NCBI GenBank assembly: GCA_002701295.1
Contig: NZUJ01000122.1
Coordinates: 1-61,944, forward strand
DNA: 61,944 nucleotides
DNA from: Ponticaulis sp.
Lineage (GTDB): Bacteria > Pseudomonadota > Alphaproteobacteria > Caulobacterales > Hyphomonadaceae
Reading direction: 5' to 3'
A model generated the notes under the pieces. The model was not told the origin of the DNA. It did not search any database and was given only the letters and a program-made list of their open reading frames with translations. Both the position numbers and the translations under genes were made by a program. Below, piece by piece: positions 53,613 through 61,881 of the stretch (within the stretch, counting starts at the first letter, position 1; every line of letters begins with the position of its first letter).

Positions 53613-53955
53613 CATCTTCCACCTGACCGCTGGCTGGGTTGATCCGAATAAATGGCAGATTGTGCACTTTCCACATGCCAATGCCGCCCGTCATGTGCGC
53701 CGCATCTGCGCCAGTTTCTGCGATGAATTTGTCCAGCGCCATGCGTGAGCGTTTCCCCGATCCGCACTGGAAAATCACTCTTCGACCGGTTGTCGGAATG
53801 GCCTTTGGTTCAAAAGTCGACAGCGGATGAAGCAACGCGCCGTGGATGCGCTCATTTGCAAATTCCGCAGGCTCACGAACATCCACAAGCAGAATCTCTC
53901 CTGCTTTCAGCGCTTCAAAAATTTCCAGGGGCGACAGGTCGCGTGCATCAGCCAT
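53599..53955 (-). CDS. Single-domain rhodanese (sulfurtransferase)
   Basis: From the ATG at 53955 (MADARDLSPLEIFEALKAGEILLVDVREPAEF), with GGAG at good spacing, about 118 residues; a start at 53979 is possible. The active-site loop is CGSGKRS with the catalytic Cys, preceded by VIFQCGS. Rhodaneses move sulfane sulfur between acceptors, in keeping with the sulfide genes alongside. No signal peptide is seen. It is the first gene of the minus operon rhodanese-MFP-RND-sqrR. Confidence 0.92.
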   Translation of the reverse strand: MADARDLSPLEIFEALKAGEILLVDVREPAEFANERIHGALLHPLSTFEPKAIPTTGRRVIFQCGSGKRSRMALDKFIAETGADAAHMTGGIGMWKVHNLPFIRINPASGQVEDDGRY

Positions 53956-54035
53956 GGCTTTGGACTCCAGACGTTTCATCTCTTTGCCAATGTACGAATT
54001 CAGGTCGATTTCGAACAGGCGACAAATATTCTTGT

Positions 54036-54051
54036 ATTCTAATATTAGAAA
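54036..54051. promoter_or_regulatory. SqrR-type operator between divergent operons
   Basis: TTCTAATATTAGAA (54037-54050) is a perfect 14-base palindrome. Read with flanks it is ATTC-N8-GAAA, close to the ATTC-N8-GAAT site known for SqrR/BigR regulators. It lies about 80 bases before the sqr start and about 80 before the rhodanese start, next to AT-rich stretches that would serve as -10 elements. Confidence 0.6.
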
Positions 54052-54086
54052 TGTATTATATTAAAGACAATAAGGGAGCAAGCCCA

Positions 54087-55370
54087 ATGAGCAATGACGG
54101 AAAAAGAATTGTCGTACTCGGCGCGGGTCTTGGTGGCGTGATCGCCGCCTATGAAATCAGAAGCGCTGCTCGCAAAGTGGATACAGTGGTCGCGGTCAAT
54201 GAGACGAGCTTTTATCAGTTCGTCCCATCGAACCCCTGGGTTCTGGTCGGTTGGCGCGAGCGCAAGGATATTCTGGTCGCCCTCGCCAAGCCGATGAAGA
54301 AGCGCAAAATCGACTTTGTGGTTGGCCGCGCGGAAAAAGTCGACGCGCCGGCAAAATGCCTGCGCATGGCTGACGGCAGCACAGTTGAATATGATTATCT
54401 CGTGATTGCGACTGGCCCGGAGCTGGCTTTCGACGAAATTCAGGGTCTTGGTCCGCATGGCGGCCACACCCAGTCCGTCTGCCATATCGACCATGCCTCA
54501 GCTGCTTATGATGCTTTCGAGGAATTCTGCAAAGATCCTGGTCCGATCATCGTTGGGGCTGTTCAGGGCGCATCCTGTTTCGGCCCTGCATATGAAACTG
54601 CGATGATTATCGAAACCGAGCTCCGCAAACGGAAAATTCGAGACAAGGTTCCAATGACCTTTGTGACCTCAGAGCCCTATGTCGGCCATCTCGGTCTTGA
54701 CGGTGTTGGCGACACGAAAGGTCTTCTGGAAGCGGAAATGCGCGAGCGCCACATCAAATGGATCACCAATGCGCGCGTCACCTCGGTTGAAAGTGACAAA
54801 ATGCATGTCGAAGAGGTCAATGCAGATGGCACCGTAAAGGCCACGCATGAACTTCCGATGAAATACTCCATGATGCTGCCGGCCTTCCGAGGCGTCGGTG
54901 CCGTTCGCGATATTGAGGGCCTGGTCAATCCGAAGGGCTTCATCATTGTCGACAATCACCAGCGCAATCCCACCTATCCGGAAATTTTCGGGCTTGGCGT
55001 CTGCATCGCCATTCCCCCGATGGGCCCGACGCCTGTGCCTGTCGGCGTTCCGAAAACCGGCTTCATGATCGAGTCCATGGTGACGGCAACCGCTGAAAAC
55101 CTCGGTGAAATCCTGCGCGGCAAAGAACCAACTCATGAAGCAACATGGAATGCCATTTGTATCGCTGACTTTGGCGATGGCGGTGTGGCCTTCGTTGCTC
55201 AGCCGCAGATCCCCCCTCGCAATGTGAACTGGTCGATGAGTGGCGGCTGGGTCCACATGGCGAAAGAGGCCTTCGAGAAATACTTCATCAAGAAAATCAA
55301 AACGGGTAAATCTGAAACCTTCTATGAGAATGCGGCGCTTAACATCCTGAAGACCCATAAACTCAAGTAA
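54087..55370 (+). CDS. sqr: Sulfide:quinone oxidoreductase
   Basis: A 427-residue FAD-dependent enzyme starting at ATG 54087 behind GGGAG; the frame is open much further upstream but without matching sequence. The Rossmann motif is VLGAGLGGVIAA. Three Cys at positions 132 (SVCHID), 164 (GASCFG) and 358 (AICIAD) have the spacing of the catalytic Cys of the Acidithiobacillus-type enzyme. C-terminal residues PPMGPTPVPVGVPKTG contact FAD and quinone. It oxidises H2S to sulfane sulfur and reduces quinone at the membrane. It heads the operon with trx, DUF2892 and tolC. Confidence 0.95.
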   Translation: MSNDGKRIVVLGAGLGGVIAAYEIRSAARKVDTVVAVNETSFYQFVPSNPWVLVGWRERKDILVALAKPMKKRKIDFVVGRAEKVDAPAKCLRMADGSTVEYDYLVIATGPELAFDEIQGLGPHGGHTQSVCHIDHASAAYDAFEEFCKDPGPIIVGAVQGASCFGPAYETAMIIETELRKRKIRDKVPMTFVTSEPYVGHLGLDGVGDTKGLLEAEMRERHIKWITNARVTSVESDKMHVEEVNADGTVKATHELPMKYSMMLPAFRGVGAVRDIEGLVNPKGFIIVDNHQRNPTYPEIFGLGVCIAIPPMGPTPVPVGVPKTGFMIESMVTATAENLGEILRGKEPTHEATWNAICIADFGDGGVAFVAQPQIPPRNVNWSMSGGWVHMAKEAFEKYFIKKIKTGKSETFYENAALNILKTHKLK

Positions 55371-55382
55371 GGACACTCGCAC

Positions 55383-55838
55383 ATGACGGCCCCAACCTCC
55401 CCAATTCTGATCTGCCCATCCTGCGGAAAACCAAACCGCGTCGCGCCTCAGAACCCATTGACGAAAGGTCGATGCGGCGCGTGTCAGTCGACATTGTCCA
55501 CTGGCAAACCGGTAGATCTGACAGGTACAACGCTGAGCACACTTCTGACGCGCGATACGGGGCGGTACGTCATTGACCTCTGGGCGCCCTGGTGTGGTCC
55601 ATGCCGCATGATGGCCCCGGCATTTACCGAAGCAGCAGGTCATTTCGCTGATCAGGTCCGTTTCTTCAAGCTAAACACAGAAGATCACCCTCAGGCTGCC
55701 GCGCAATTCAATATTCGCGGTATCCCGACCCTCATCGCTTACAATTCCGGACAGCAGGCGGCACTTCAATCCGGTGCCATGCCACAGCCTCAGCTGTTCA
55801 ACTGGATCGAAAAGAGCTTCGGCCTCATGGCCAGCTGA
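55383..55838 (+). CDS. trxC: Thioredoxin 2-like protein with N-terminal zinc finger
   Basis: A 151-residue protein. A two-Cys-pair zinc finger (CPSCG, CGACQ) precedes a thioredoxin fold with active site WAPWCGPCRMMAP. Thioredoxin 2 reduces disulfides and persulfides. Beside sqr and rhodanese it likely keeps sulfur carriers reduced. It lies 12 bases after sqr. Confidence 0.93.
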   Translation: MTAPTSPILICPSCGKPNRVAPQNPLTKGRCGACQSTLSTGKPVDLTGTTLSTLLTRDTGRYVIDLWAPWCGPCRMMAPAFTEAAGHFADQVRFFKLNTEDHPQAAAQFNIRGIPTLIAYNSGQQAALQSGAMPQPQLFNWIEKSFGLMAS

Positions 55839-55856
55839 ATTTGAAAGGTCATTACA

Positions 55857-56060
55857 ATGAACATTGATCGCGCCGTTTTCGTTCTCGCTGGCACAGTGGT
55901 TCTGGCAGGCCTGCTTCTCGGGCATTTCGTGTCGTCCTGGTGGCTGCTTCTGTCAGCCTTCGCAGGTGTGAACATGCTCCAGGCTGCATTCACTGGCTTC
56001 TGCCCTGCTGCCATCATCTTCCGTGCGCTGGGACTCAAATCAGGATGCGCCTTCAAATGA
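55857..56060 (+). CDS. DUF2892 (YgaP-type) membrane protein
   Basis: A 67-residue protein with two hydrophobic helices (VFVLAGTVVLAGLLLGHFV and WWLLLSAFAGVNMLQAAFTGF) and the family ending GFCPAAIIFRALGLKSGCAFK. The same domain forms the C-terminal part of YgaP rhodaneses. The conserved Cys suggests a link to sulfane sulfur. It overlaps the TolC start by four bases (ATGA). Confidence 0.93.
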   Translation: MNIDRAVFVLAGTVVLAGLLLGHFVSSWWLLLSAFAGVNMLQAAFTGFCPAAIIFRALGLKSGCAFK

Positions 56061-57331
56061 AATTGACTGGTTTTCTCGCAATCTCCGCTTTTCTGATGTC
56101 GATATCGGCAGCGTCGGCTGAACCGATTACGCTTCAGGATGCTGTGGCGCGCGCCCTTGAATATGATCCGGCGATTGAACAGGCTGCGGCGAATATCGAA
56201 CGCAGCGAAGCCGGAATTGATCAGGCGCTGGCAAAACGCAGACCGACGGCCGGAATTCGCGGTGAATTAGGCTTGCTGGAAACCGATTTCACCGCAGACA
56301 CCATTTCGCAAATTCCGCGCTCGGTCGGGTTGCAGGCCGAATGGACCGTATTTTCGTCTGGCGCGACCAATGCGGCGATAGACGCATCGCAATTCCAACG
56401 CGACGCCGCTGCACGACAATTACTCAGCAGCCGCGAGCGGATCGCCCTGAACACCTTCGAAGCCTATGCGCGAACCTGGTTGGCAGAACAAGTGACCGTC
56501 GTCGCCAAGGCGCGTGTTGATACACTCTCCACGCGACTGGAAGAAACCAATTCCCGCTTTGAGCAGGGTCTGGTTACCCGGACAGATATTGCCCTCACCG
56601 AGGCGCGCCTTGCATCTGCCGAAGCCCAGTATGAAGCGGCCCGAGCCGGAGTCGCCGCTGCGCGCGCCCAGCTGGCCCGTCTGACTGGCGAAACCCGTCC
56701 AGAACCAATCGGCCCGGCGAGCTTTTCCTATCCGGACATTGGATCACTCGACGCCATGCTTGGCCGCGTGTTGACCAACAATCCGGACCTCGCTGCCGCG
56801 CAGTCCGCGCTCAGCTCCGCAGATGCCCGCGTCAAAGAAGCTAGCGCTCAGTTCGGACCGAAAGTGTCGGTCAGAGCTCGCGCAACACATGGCGAAGACA
56901 TGTTCTTCTTCTTTGAAGACCCGATCAGCGACATTGGCGCTTTCGTAACGGTTGAGATGCCGCTCTACACTGGCGGTATGAAACAGGCGGCCGCACGCGG
57001 CTCAATCGCCAGCAAGTCACTGGCGACAGCTCAGCTTCGTCAGGTCCGTCTGCAACTGACTCAAGCGACAACCTCTCTCTGGGAGAACATTTCCGCACGG
57101 CGTCTGGCGCTGAATGCGGCCCAGCGCGCGGAAGCCGCCGCAAGTCTGGCAGCAGAAGGGTCACTCAAGGAGTATGATGCGGGCCTCAGAACGCTCGTTG
57201 ATACGCTCGATGCTGAAAACGAGTACCGGGACGCCGAACTGCAAAGCTTGCGGGCTGAAACAGAGTTGCGGATTGCCGAAGCTCAGCTTCTCAGCCTGTC
57301 TTCAGAACTGGAAGCTGCCCTGCTGCCGTAA
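56057..57331 (+). CDS. TolC-family outer-membrane efflux protein
   Basis: From the ATG at 56057, overlapping the DUF2892 stop, 424 residues. The signal peptide MKLTGFLAISAFLMSISAASAE is followed by repeated helical coiled-coil and beta segments (LQDAVARALEYDPAIEQAAANIERSEA, RFEQGLVTRTDIALTEARLASAEAQY, second repeat VLTNNPDLAAAQSAL, FVTVEMPLYTGG). It provides the outer channel for the RND pump on the opposite strand. The gene ends just before the convergent unknown gene, with a GCGGTGG/CCACCGC inverted repeat across the gap. Confidence 0.93.
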   Translation: MKLTGFLAISAFLMSISAASAEPITLQDAVARALEYDPAIEQAAANIERSEAGIDQALAKRRPTAGIRGELGLLETDFTADTISQIPRSVGLQAEWTVFSSGATNAAIDASQFQRDAAARQLLSSRERIALNTFEAYARTWLAEQVTVVAKARVDTLSTRLEETNSRFEQGLVTRTDIALTEARLASAEAQYEAARAGVAAARAQLARLTGETRPEPIGPASFSYPDIGSLDAMLGRVLTNNPDLAAAQSALSSADARVKEASAQFGPKVSVRARATHGEDMFFFFEDPISDIGAFVTVEMPLYTGGMKQAAARGSIASKSLATAQLRQVRLQLTQATTSLWENISARRLALNAAQRAEAAASLAAEGSLKEYDAGLRTLVDTLDAENEYRDAELQSLRAETELRIAEAQLLSLSSELEAALLP

Positions 57332-57345
57332 AGCCGCGGTGGTAA

Positions 57346-59145
57346 TCAGTTGTCGGTCCACCGCGCGAGTTCGGCCAGAAGAGCGGCACGTTTCGCACTA
57401 CCGCCTTCCTGAGACCCGTCCCAGACGAGCATTGGCAGACCATCCGCTCTGATAATGGGGCCACCGCTTTGAGCCAGCCGAACCAGGTCATCCCGGTTAC
57501 GACTGATCACAGTGAAGCTCATGCGACGCTTATCTTCAGCCAGCCCGGAAAATACCGCGCCTGTCTTGCGGCCAATACCGGATGATGGCGATGCGCCCTC
57601 AGGGCCATCACAAATCCAGGTTTCCCCGCCTGCAGCCAGATAGGTTGCAACGCCCGAAACCTCATCAAGTCGGGATTTCGTCCAGGGCGTATCAATTTGA
57701 AAAGCAGTGAGTCTGGCATCGTGCAGACAGTCCTGCAGAGCTTCGTCAGGCAGCCCCCAAAGCGGCGGTTGAGCGGGTTTGTCGGAATAGTACATGTCAC
57801 TCGTCATGACGTTCTGGCGTACCCAGACCTTTGCCTTTCCTCTTTCCAGCGCATCGAGGGATAGCTCATGGCAACCCGAAATATTCAGGACGGCAACACC
57901 CAGGTCGAGACAGGCAGACCGATAGCGCTCTTGCTCCGCTGCGGATGGATCAAATATGTCCCGGATATATGCGCTTTCTTCCAGAAATCGCCGCGAACGA
58001 TCAATCGCGTCAGGCGAAAAAACGAAATAACCGACATAGAACTCAGCCTTCGGCGGTGGCGGTATTCTCGAAAGCCTGTTTTCAAGTTCGACGACATGAG
58101 TTTCAGAGAACAACTCAAGCGCAGCCTCTCGTGTGACCGACGGCTTCTCGATGTCGGTCTGCGATGATGCCTGGTCTCCGGCACTAAGTGACTCTGTTTC
58201 TGTCTCAGTCAGTTCAGCACGCTCTGAGACCTGTTCTGTCGATACCGTGGCGTCGCTGCCAGAGATTTCACCACGCCCACCGCCAACAGCCTCAGCCGAG
58301 GCCGCCAGACGAACTGGCGTATTCGTATAACCGACTTCATCAGCCAAATCCGATGAAATGACCTCCATTTCTGTCGCGGCCGCGGCAGTTTTTTCTCGTA
58401 ATTCCAACCGAGTATTCTCAAACGCCGAATAAGTCTTCTTGTCAGAAAGTCCCATCTGAACCACTGACCTGAACGTGGCAGACGTTGCCTCTGCAAGTTG
58501 GCCAGACGGCCCTGAACCCTCGACTGAAGACACGTCATCGCGAAGAATGGAAATGGCTTCATCCATTGCTTCGGAGTCCTGATAGGCTTCGATTTTGGCT
58601 TTTGCCTCCTCAATAAGCTCAATCACGCCCTGAAGGTTTTCAATATAACGTCCAACAGCCAGTCCACCTTCCCAGCCTGCTGCCACAATTCCGCTGTCAT
58701 CGGCCAGCCTGAGCGCGACTGTCATCAAATCCTGAAGTGACGCGTCGATGTCAGCGATCTTGCCGAGCATATCGCGAACAGCCGCCCTCCGGATCTCATC
58801 AGCCAGCTCCGCATCCATCGCATCCAGTTTGTCTGGTGCCGGCAGATTCCGCTGCCATGGCACGAGAACCGCCTCTATTTTGGCACGACCTCGCCAGGAC
58901 TTATCAGCCGCCTGTTTGAGTTCAATATCAACGATATCCCAGCTCTTCAGACCCGCATCACGTGCATTGGCTTCAGCCGCGGCCCAGACTTCTCCATACA
59001 CCCGATCGTGCGACCGGATCCAATCCTGAACGTCGGCGCTGGACTCCATTCCGAAGCTCCATTCGCTGTAGATGCTGACAGATGTCTCTTCGGTGACCGG
59101 ATCAAGCGGGTTCGCTGAGACGGAGAGGTGCACACAAGCACCCAT
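57346..59145 (-). CDS. Unknown envelope-associated protein with central coiled-coil region
   Basis: The ATG at 59145 gives 599 residues. The frame is open 14 codons upstream (to ATT/CTG codons reading IIIRNLVCLI) and that extension gives a better hydrophobic signal, with LIMGAC resembling a lipobox; a non-ATG start is therefore possible. The middle (residues 150-330) is rich in helical, charged and Ser/Thr/Glu stretches; the C-terminal 230 residues have a beta-rich domain (EFYVGYFVFSPDAIDRSRRF, WICDGPEGASPSSG, FSGLAEDKRRMSFTVISRNRDDLV). No known family is recognised. It converges with tolC. Confidence 0.7.
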   Translation of the reverse strand: MGACVHLSVSANPLDPVTEETSVSIYSEWSFGMESSADVQDWIRSHDRVYGEVWAAAEANARDAGLKSWDIVDIELKQAADKSWRGRAKIEAVLVPWQRNLPAPDKLDAMDAELADEIRRAAVRDMLGKIADIDASLQDLMTVALRLADDSGIVAAGWEGGLAVGRYIENLQGVIELIEEAKAKIEAYQDSEAMDEAISILRDDVSSVEGSGPSGQLAEATSATFRSVVQMGLSDKKTYSAFENTRLELREKTAAAATEMEVISSDLADEVGYTNTPVRLAASAEAVGGGRGEISGSDATVSTEQVSERAELTETETESLSAGDQASSQTDIEKPSVTREAALELFSETHVVELENRLSRIPPPPKAEFYVGYFVFSPDAIDRSRRFLEESAYIRDIFDPSAAEQERYRSACLDLGVAVLNISGCHELSLDALERGKAKVWVRQNVMTSDMYYSDKPAQPPLWGLPDEALQDCLHDARLTAFQIDTPWTKSRLDEVSGVATYLAAGGETWICDGPEGASPSSGIGRKTGAVFSGLAEDKRRMSFTVISRNRDDLVRLAQSGGPIIRADGLPMLVWDGSQEGGSAKRAALLAELARWTDN

Positions 59146-59335
59146 GATCAGACAGACCAGATTTCGAATAATGATAGCAGCCCCCGGTCATTTGGCGAAA
59201 ATGCAAACGTGAAACTTTACAGCGATCTGCAAAAGTTTACGGGCGGGGGGCATCGAGTCAATGAAGGCAGCGGAAGGTCACGCCAGGCGCAGTCAAGTGC
59301 TCAGGAAACGACCGGTCTTGAATGTGCCAGGAAAC

Positions 59336-59423
59336 TGGCGGTGAGACAGGGATTCGAACCCTGGAGACGTTGCCGCCTACACGCGTTCCAGGCGTGCGCC
59401 TTCGACCACTCGGCCACCTCACC
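59336..59423 (-). tRNA. tRNA-Ser(GGA)
   Basis: Read on the minus strand from 59423: acceptor GGTGAGG, D arm GGCCGAGTGGTCGAAGGC, anticodon stem-loop with GGA in CACGCCTGGAACGCGTG, a long variable arm (TAGGCGGCAACGTCTC region, the mark of tRNA-Ser), T arm GGGTTCGAATCCC and 3' CCA encoded in the DNA. It lies in the gap between the unknown gene and msrA. The anticodon reads UCC (and UCU) codons. Confidence 0.95.
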
Positions 59424-59556
59424 ATCCGGAAGGGGCGGAATATAGTCAGGATGGATAGACAAGCAAGAGCGTTTTTCGACTCAGCTGATGATTCTTTTGC
59501 CCTGTTCAGCCGGGTTCTGTATTCCTATCTCCGAGGGAACAGAAAAAGGACTGATC

Positions 59557-60204
59557 ATGTTTCAATCCCGCCGCCCATCCACACTGCCTGATCGTGACAC
59601 AGCACTGCCCGGTCGCAGCGAGCCATTGCCGACAGCTGAAACCCATTTCGTGAATGGGCATGAGTTGAAGGGACCATATCCGGACGGCATGGAAACCGCC
59701 GTCTTCGCGATGGGCTGCTACTGGGGTGTGGAACGTCGTTTCTGGCAGGTACCGGGCGTCTGGGTGACGGCCGTCGGCAATGCGGGCGGTGTGACCCCGA
59801 ACCCAACCTATGAAGAAGTCTGTTCCGGCCAGACCGGCCATGCAGAGTCTGTACTCGTGGTGTTTGACCCCGAGACGATCAGCTATGATGATCTTCTGAA
59901 AGTTTTCTGGGAAAATCACGACCCAACCCAGGGCATGCGTCAGGGTAATGATCAGGGCACGCAGTATCGTTCGATCATTTTCACGTCGTCAGACGCTCAA
60001 AAAGACGCTGCAGAAGCGTCTCAGAAAACCTATCAGGCGCAGCTGTCTGAAGCAGGTTATGGCCAGATCACGACCAGTATTGAGCCACTTGAAGCCTTCT
60101 ATTTTGCAGAAGACTATCATCAGCAATATCTGGCGAAGAACCCAAGCGGCTATTGCGGTATTGGCGGCACGGGCGTCAGTTGCCCGGTTGGCCTGCCTGC
60201 CTGA
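59557..60204 (+). CDS. msrA: Peptide-methionine (S)-S-oxide reductase
   Basis: A 215-residue MsrA from the ATG at 59557, with AAGGA upstream; the frame is open to 59488. The active site is [16 protein letters not shown] (Tyr in place of the usual Phe in GCFWG), followed by [18 protein letters not shown] and [10 protein letters not shown], and C-terminal [11 protein letters not shown] with recycling Cys. It repairs oxidised methionine. The stop abuts the convergent gene with a TGATCA junction. Confidence 0.95.
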   Translation: MFQSRRPSTLPDRDTALPGRSEPLPTAETHFVNGHELKGPYPDGMETAVFAMGCYWGVERRFWQVPGVWVTAVGNAGGVTPNPTYEEVCSGQTGHAESVLVVFDPETISYDDLLKVFWENHDPTQGMRQGNDQGTQYRSIIFTSSDAQKDAAEASQKTYQAQLSEAGYGQITTSIEPLEAFYFAEDYHQQYLAKNPSGYCGIGGTGVSCPVGLPA

Positions 60205-61296
60205 TCAGGTGTTCCAGCGAATAGAGAACCGGCGACGATTGGCCAGCATTGTCTCAGCGTGATTGAAGGCCTCAAGGCCCGTATCCGCGAGTTTCATGCG
60301 ACGATCAGACTTCGTCGCCTCAATGCCTTCACGAAGATGGTTCATGGCTTCCTGCAGGACCAGTGGCTCAAACTTGTGCTCACACTGCAGGATCATCGCC
60401 CGACCGAGATCAATCTTGGCTTGGGACCATCGCAGCTGGTCATCGCCGGGTTTCATGGCCGCCAGGGCGCGGGTTCGATACTCCGCGGCTTTCTCAAGCC
60501 ATTTCGGATCTTTCAGCTGCTCGCCAATGTGAAGAGCGCCTGCTGCAAAGTCATCGTCGAGCTCTGTTCTGGCCTTGCCTGTCAGGATTGTTGTCTCTGT
60601 CAGCAGAGTTTCCATGGATTGGATGATTGGCAAGAGCCGGTCTGCGCGGAAGTCGGCTGGCTTACCGAGGGATGGTCGAAGCCGACGACCCGCAACATAG
60701 GCGATCGCGCGGCGCTCATCCTCACCCCAGTCAGATGGATTGCCCATCAGGTTGACTGCAACAAAGCCTTTCGCGCTCTCGCCATTCACCATGTCAGGCG
60801 TCGAAAAGCACAGCATATTCCCTTTGGCACGACCACGCGCTTCACCCCAGATGATGAGATCAGCACCAGATTTTTCGAACGTCTGGAGAAGAGTCTCATG
60901 ATCGGTTTTCGACAGAGCAAAATCGGTCGCTTCAACATCGATCGGACACGAGCCCAGATAAAAGGGCGATCCGAAATTGAACATGGGTAAATGGCGTTCC
61001 AGAGAATCCAGAACAGCCTTGCGCACCGACATCCCGCCAACACCGCCCACCGAGGCAACCATCACTTTCGTGCCAGCATTTCCATCATCCCGCATGGCGC
61101 GCATACTGGCATATTGATGCAAACGTCGAGACCCGGACAAAACCTTGCCGATCAGCCAGATGGCAATCAGCACTGACAAAATCGCCATTGCTGCCAGCCC
61201 GAACACCGCCAGTAAATCGGGGTGCGGCAGACCTTCAGCGAACTGAGCGGCTTGTTCAAGAAGTGAGGAGAAGACTCCAGTTTCAGATGTGGGCAT
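60205..61296 (-). CDS. Unknown membrane-anchored protein with helical repeat C-terminus
   Basis: A 363-residue protein. One N-terminal membrane helix (residues 27-52, LLAVFGLAAMAILSVLIAIWLIG) precedes a soluble part containing VMVASVGGVGGMSVRKAVLDSL (a short P-loop-like Gly-rich turn, not a canonical Walker A) and a C-terminal helical repeat (AAGALHIGEQLKDPKWLEKAAEYRTRAL, RSQAKIDLGRAM, EAMNHLREGIEA) resembling TPR pairs. It could be a scaffold. No named family was recognised. Confidence 0.7.
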   Translation of the reverse strand: MPTSETGVFSSLLEQAAQFAEGLPHPDLLAVFGLAAMAILSVLIAIWLIGKVLSGSRRLHQYASMRAMRDDGNAGTKVMVASVGGVGGMSVRKAVLDSLERHLPMFNFGSPFYLGSCPIDVEATDFALSKTDHETLLQTFEKSGADLIIWGEARGRAKGNMLCFSTPDMVNGESAKGFVAVNLMGNPSDWGEDERRAIAYVAGRRLRPSLGKPADFRADRLLPIIQSMETLLTETTILTGKARTELDDDFAAGALHIGEQLKDPKWLEKAAEYRTRALAAMKPGDDQLRWSQAKIDLGRAMILQCEHKFEPLVLQEAMNHLREGIEATKSDRRMKLADTGLEAFNHAETMLANRRRFSIRWNT

Positions 61297-61615
61297 AAAT
61301 CAAGTGACCCGCGGTAACTCTACACGATATTGAAATTTGACCGGCTACGAACAGCAGTTTTGATTTCCGGCCGCGTCCGCTCTGTTTGTCGATACTTGTT
61401 CGAATGTCAACAGATTGCGCCCTGTTGCAGCGGTAACGCACGGTGAATTGTCCGTTGAAACGGCTTTGCCCGTCTTCTGGTCAAGTCATGGTGGCTGGAA
61501 TAGGCCGGTTTTGCACGCTCAATTAATATGAACGCGTTCAACATGATTAAAGCTGCGCCAATTGGTTGCAGGTGCACTCATCAGTGTAGATTTTGTCTTT
61601 TCAGGTCCGGATCAC
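61297..61615. other. Intergenic region with palindrome TGAACGCGTTCA
   Basis: About 320 bases with no supported gene. At 61529-61540 TGAACGCGTTCA is a perfect 12-base palindrome about 75 bases before the small membrane ORF. This is a candidate regulator site; it does not match the SOS box GAAC-N7-GAAC. Confidence 0.4.
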
Positions 61616-61834
61616 ATGTTAGTGTCCATCAACAGCGCTCAAAGAAGCGCGTCGGGTCGAGAGTGGTGTAACGTGTTTGATACTGAGAAGAATGACGCTG
61701 TAAATGCGTCTGAAATGGGTAATTCGTCTCTTAAAGAACGGTTCGTACTGGCAGCGAAAGCTGGCTTCCTTCTGATGACTGGCGTTCTCGCCGTCCAGAT
61801 TTTCATGAAAGCAGTTTATTTCGCACACCTCTGA
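61616..61834 (+). CDS. Small single-span membrane protein
   Basis: The ATG at 61616 (MLVSINSAQRSASGREW) gives 72 residues. The frame is open from a TTG at 61562 and could also start at a GTG near 61672. The C-terminal part (SSLKERFVLAAKAGFLLMTGVLAVQIFMKAVYFAHL) forms a hydrophobic helix with a basic lead. It has no known family, and its start is uncertain. Confidence 0.45.
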   Translation: MLVSINSAQRSASGREWCNVFDTEKNDAVNASEMGNSSLKERFVLAAKAGFLLMTGVLAVQIFMKAVYFAHL

Positions 61835-61881
61835 GGGCCTGTCGGCCCATCAGATTTGTCGCGTCACTGAAAGCGATCAGA

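Noticed and set aside
54669-55643. 324-codon open frame opposite sqr and trxC
   Set aside because: It overlaps two confident genes on the other strand. Shadow.
60259-60990. 243-codon open frame opposite the TPR-like unknown
   Set aside because: Antisense to a gene with a clear membrane anchor and helical repeat; no ribosome-binding site.
61529-61540. LexA/SOS box
   Set aside because: The alphaproteobacterial box is GAAC-N7-GAAC as direct repeat; this is a contiguous palindrome.
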